Source of the DNA: Symbiodinium natans
Lineage: Eukaryota; Sar; Dinophyceae; Suessiales; Symbiodiniaceae
Direction: 5' to 3'
NCBI GenBank assembly: GCA_905221605.1
Contig: CAJNDS010001038.1
Location: 2,501 to 39,809 of the forward strand
DNA length: 37,309 nucleotides
Shown: piece after piece, positions 34,978 to 37,309 of the stretch
Layout: every line of letters starts with the position of its first letter
Numbering within the stretch: the stretch's first letter is position 1
Notes under the pieces: generated by a model
Databases searched by the model: none
Seen by the model: the letters and a program-made list of their open reading frames with translations, nothing else
Told to the model about the DNA's origin: nothing
Program-made: the position numbers and the translations under genes

Positions 34978-36319
34978 CTGGGAGGCTGTTCAGGAAGCTT
35001 TTGTTCAGGGAGGGTTTAGGGTTTAGGGCTTAGGGTTTGGGGTTAGGGTTTAGGGTTTAGGATTTAGGGTCTAGGGTTTAGGGTTTAGGGTTCTTAACGG
35101 CGAGGGGGCATGGCCCCCCTTGAACCCCCTCCCTTAAGAACCCTATAAGTTTTTGTAAGTTGACGTAGGAAGGAAACCCGCAACTTCTCCTAAACCCGAA
35201 ACCCCAAACCCTAAACCCGAAAAGCCCTAAACCTTGAACCCTATGGTTACCGTAATGAGGAAATCCTGGCATTTACAGCAATGACCCCTGGAACCTATAC
35301 CCTGAAGCCCGCCAAACCCCAAACCCTGAACCGTATTATTGCGACGCGCAAGGTTTGGGGATTTCCAACATTGGGGGGGTGCCCCGAATATACCCCCAAC
35401 AAACTCTGAGCCTATCGGAACTCCCCCAGAAGGGGTACCCTAAACCCCGAACCCTATAATCCCGCCCACAAAAATTGAATTAAAAAAAGACTTAACAGAA
35501 GCCCGGAAACTCACCAGATCTCTGGCAACTCTGGCTGCGGGCATGTCCTGGACTAGTTTAGAAGGGCTAGGGTTTAGGGTATAGGGTTGAGGGGCATTTT
35601 GGGATTAGGGGTCTAGGGGTTGAGAGGGTTTAGGTGTTCCGTCCTTTTTGCAGCTTAGGGGTTTAGGGGCTCACATTGGAGCTTATGTTTAGGGTTTAGG
35701 GTTTAGGGTTTAGGGTTTAGGGTTTAGGGTTTAGGGTTTAGGGTTTAGGGTTTAGGGTTTAGGGTTTAGGGTTTATGGTTTATGGTTTAGGGTTTAGGGT
35801 TTAGGGTTTAGGGTTTAGGGTTTAGGGTTTAGGGTTTAGGGTTTAGGGTTTAGGGTTTAGGGTTTAGGGTTTAGGGTTTAGGGTTTAGGGTTTAGGGTTT
35901 AGGGTTTAGGGGTTAGGGTTTAGGGTTTAGGGTTTAGGGTTTAGGGTTTAGGGTTTAGGGGTTAGGTTTTAGGGTTTAGGGTTTAGGGTTTAGGGTTTAG
36001 GGTTTAGGGTTTAGGGTTTAGGGTTTAGGGTTTAGGGTTTAGGGTTTAGGGTTTAGGGTTTAGGGTTTAGGGTTTAGGGTTTGGGGGCTCAGGCTTGTGG
36101 AGCTTACGGGGGTTTACGAGGCTTGTGCTGGGGAACCCTCCAGCAGCTGAACAGCCAGCATGTGCATTTCCCCAAAAAGGCTTACCCATAATCTGTCCCC
36201 CCAGATGCAGATCCTCATTTCAGGGATCCCCCAAAACGGCACCCTGAAGCCTGTTTTGGGAAACACCCTAAACCCTAAACCCTAAACCCTAAACCCTAAA
36301 CCCTAAACCCCGTGAAGAC
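34978..36319. other. Long intron-like spacer with TTTAGGG arrays
   Basis: Contains TTTAGGG at 35010-35092 and the largest array at 35685-36085, CCCTAAA-like stretches at 35185-35240 and 36266-36312, and an unexplained unique segment at 35090-35180. No exon could be supported inside it, although PPR register suggests one may exist. Confidence 0.6.
35685..36085 (+). repeat. Largest interstitial TTTAGGG array, about 55 units
   Basis: About 400 bp of almost perfect TTTAGGG with only a few variants (TTTATGG, GTTAGGG). Length and purity are close to what a true plant/dinoflagellate-type telomere looks like, but it is internal: PPR exons lie on both sides. Confidence 0.97.
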
Positions 36320-36367
36320 CCCCACTGTCCGACAGGATCTGGAGCGCCTGCTGCCACTGCCTGGCTC
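36320..36367 (-). CDS. PPR protein, exon 4
   Basis: Minus strand, acceptor ACTGAG|G, 48 bp: ARQWQQALQILSDSG, helix A of a PPR; GT donor (GGG|GTCTTC). Joined to exon 3 it gives CGRARQWQQAL. Confidence 0.75.
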
Positions 36368-36510
36368 CTCAGTTCCCAAGAAACCCTGAACCCCAAACTC
36401 TAAACGAATACGCCTTGTAGACCCTAAAGAAGGTGGCCTAGGTTTAGTGTTATAAAACAACACCAAAAAAAGGGCGGGAACATAGGAGACCACTGGGGAG
36501 TCCTAGGCTC

Positions 36511-36612
36511 GCCCACAGGCGGCGATGGCAGCATTGAAGCTGATCCCATCCCTTGTCAGCCGGACAGCCGTCATCTCCGCAAGGAGGTGCAGCGCCATCT
36601 GCCAGCAGCCTC
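36511..36612 (-). CDS. PPR protein, exon 3
   Basis: Minus strand, acceptor GAACAG|G, 102 bp, one whole repeat: [18 protein letters not shown] then [15 protein letters not shown] donor (GGGC|GAGCCT). Phases fit exons 2 and 4. Confidence 0.85.
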
Positions 36613-36688
36613 CTGTTCGTTGGCTTTGAAGCCCTGAGCCCTAAACCCTAAACCCTTTTTTGGGACGCTCCGAAATCAGACCCACGGC

Positions 36689-36783
36689 CTTTCTCACAGG
36701 CACTGATGCAGGTGTTGTAGCTGATGATGTTGGCCTCCACCGCCTTCCGCGACGCGAGCGCCAGCAGCTGCAGGGCTTCATAC
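36689..36783 (-). CDS. PPR protein, exon 2
   Basis: Minus strand, acceptor ACCCAG|G, 95 bp: YEALQLLALASRKAVEA then NIISYNTCISACEKG. GC donor (AAAG|GCCGTG). Joining to exon 1 restores GEW-YEALQLL; joining to exon 3 restores [11 protein letters not shown]. Confidence 0.85.
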
Positions 36784-37066
36784 CTGGGTTGTCTGGTTTA
36801 GGGTTTAGGGTTTGGGGTTAGGGTTTAGTGGGTTTAGTGGGTTTGGGGTTTAGGGTCTAGGGTTTAGGGTTTAGGGTTTAGGGTTCGGGGAGCCCTCTGA
36901 AAATCAGTCCAAAAACTTTGATCCCAAGACTACTCTAAGCCCTTAAACCAGAGTCCGGAGCAACCTGGGAATACAAAAAGGGAAATACCCGAAAAAGTGG
37001 CATATGGGGCCCACTCTGGGTCCTAGTAGAAGTAGGGTGATATAACCAAAGGTCGCGCCTAGATAC
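36784..37066 (-). other. PPR intron 1 (283 bp) with telomere-like repeats
   Basis: GT donor (GTATCT at 37066) and CCCAG acceptor. In sense orientation a CCCTAAA array (plus-strand TTTAGGG at 36796-36890) sits next to the acceptor, and a dispersed-repeat segment (GGTTATATCACCC..., also at 29327) sits next to the donor. Confidence 0.75.
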
Positions 37067-37161
37067 CACTCCCCCGCCTTCTCACAGACGCTGAGCCCGG
37101 CATTGAAGCTGATTGGGTTCGCCTCGATGCCGGAGCGGAGCATGAGGGAGAGCAGCCTCGG
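37067..37161 (-). CDS. PPR protein, exon 1 of window (5' part beyond the edge)
   Basis: Minus strand, RLLSLMLRSGIEANPISFNA then GLSVCEKAGEW, one PPR repeat ending at GT donor (GAGTG|GTATCT). The 5' boundary is uncertain: an AAG precedes 37161, but the frame is open further to about 37185. The gene must continue to the right of the window, so its N-terminus and any targeting peptide are not seen. Confidence 0.75.
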
Positions 37162-37309
37162 CTTCGTGTACATGGTAGCCCAGTACACATATTATGATGA
37201 GGGCACCCTTTTTGGGGTTGGTTATTTGATAAGGGAAACCATAAACAAACAAAAAAGGTAGAGGGTACCACCGGACAAAGGAGACCAGAAGAAGCAAACA
37301 AGCAAATTG

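Noticed and set aside
1-37309. CRISPR-like regularly spaced repeats
   Set aside because: All repeat arrays here are contiguous heptamers, minisatellites or satellites. None has unique spacers of constant length, and the window is eukaryotic.

Overview
The window looks like nuclear DNA of a dinoflagellate, probably a Symbiodiniaceae-like or related core dinoflagellate. The signs are: (i) hundreds of interstitial copies of the TTTAGGG/CCCTAAA heptamer; (ii) 35-residue PPR repeats with the dinoflagellate-type 'SACEKG..W..AL.LL' register; (iii) introns with GT, GC and GA donors and an invariant AG|G acceptor; (iv) a 13-nt match to the 3' end of the dinoflagellate spliced leader inside a retrotransposon LTR. 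Nothing bacterial or viral-genomic is present.

Layout. 1-703: telomere-like repeats and exon-like islands. 704-11770: a complete, very young Ty1/copia LTR retrotransposon. Its LTRs differ by one substitution and one indel over about 445 bp, it has a 5-bp ACCCT target duplication, and a single uninterrupted ORF encodes 3397 residues. That polyprotein runs Gag with 16 tandem 19-residue repeats, CCCH and CCHC zinc fingers, protease, a DNA-methyltransferase-like domain with a substituted catalytic Cys, a 2OG-Fe(II)-oxygenase-like domain, integrase (DD35E), reverse transcriptase (YVDD), RNase H, two hydrophobic segments and a C-terminal HCCC motif. The ORF starts inside the 5' LTR, and the primer-binding site lies inside the coding sequence and matches the anticodon arm of initiator tRNA-Met, as in Drosophila copia.

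11.8-25 kb: mostly telomere-like arrays in both orientations, with GC-rich islands of 50-110 bp. Many islands read as micro-exons on the minus strand with compatible phases. I propose a fragmented membrane-protein gene here, but the strand is not certain. The region also holds a 44-bp minisatellite (14.8-15.4 kb), a 102-bp MITE with an 8-bp TSD (23.5 kb) and a foldback element (20.8 kb). 25.6-28.0 kb: three minus-strand modules (C, B, A) of an unrecognised protein family that share motifs and exon boundaries. 28.5-28.7 kb: AT microsatellite. 31.2-32.6 kb: a composite G-rich satellite block bounded by inverted short tandem repeats. 32.8-37.2 kb: a minus-strand PPR gene, running off the right edge, that I could reconstruct as 11 exons. 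Its ten introns obey both reading phase and PPR register.

How it fits together: the PPR gene, the C/B/A modules and the candidate micro-exon gene all prefer the minus strand, as expected for a dinoflagellate unidirectional gene array. Introns are filled with telomere-like repeats, often TTTAGGG near the donor and CCCTAAA near the acceptor in the sense direction. The retrotransposon, read from the plus strand, inserted into one CCCTAAA tract.
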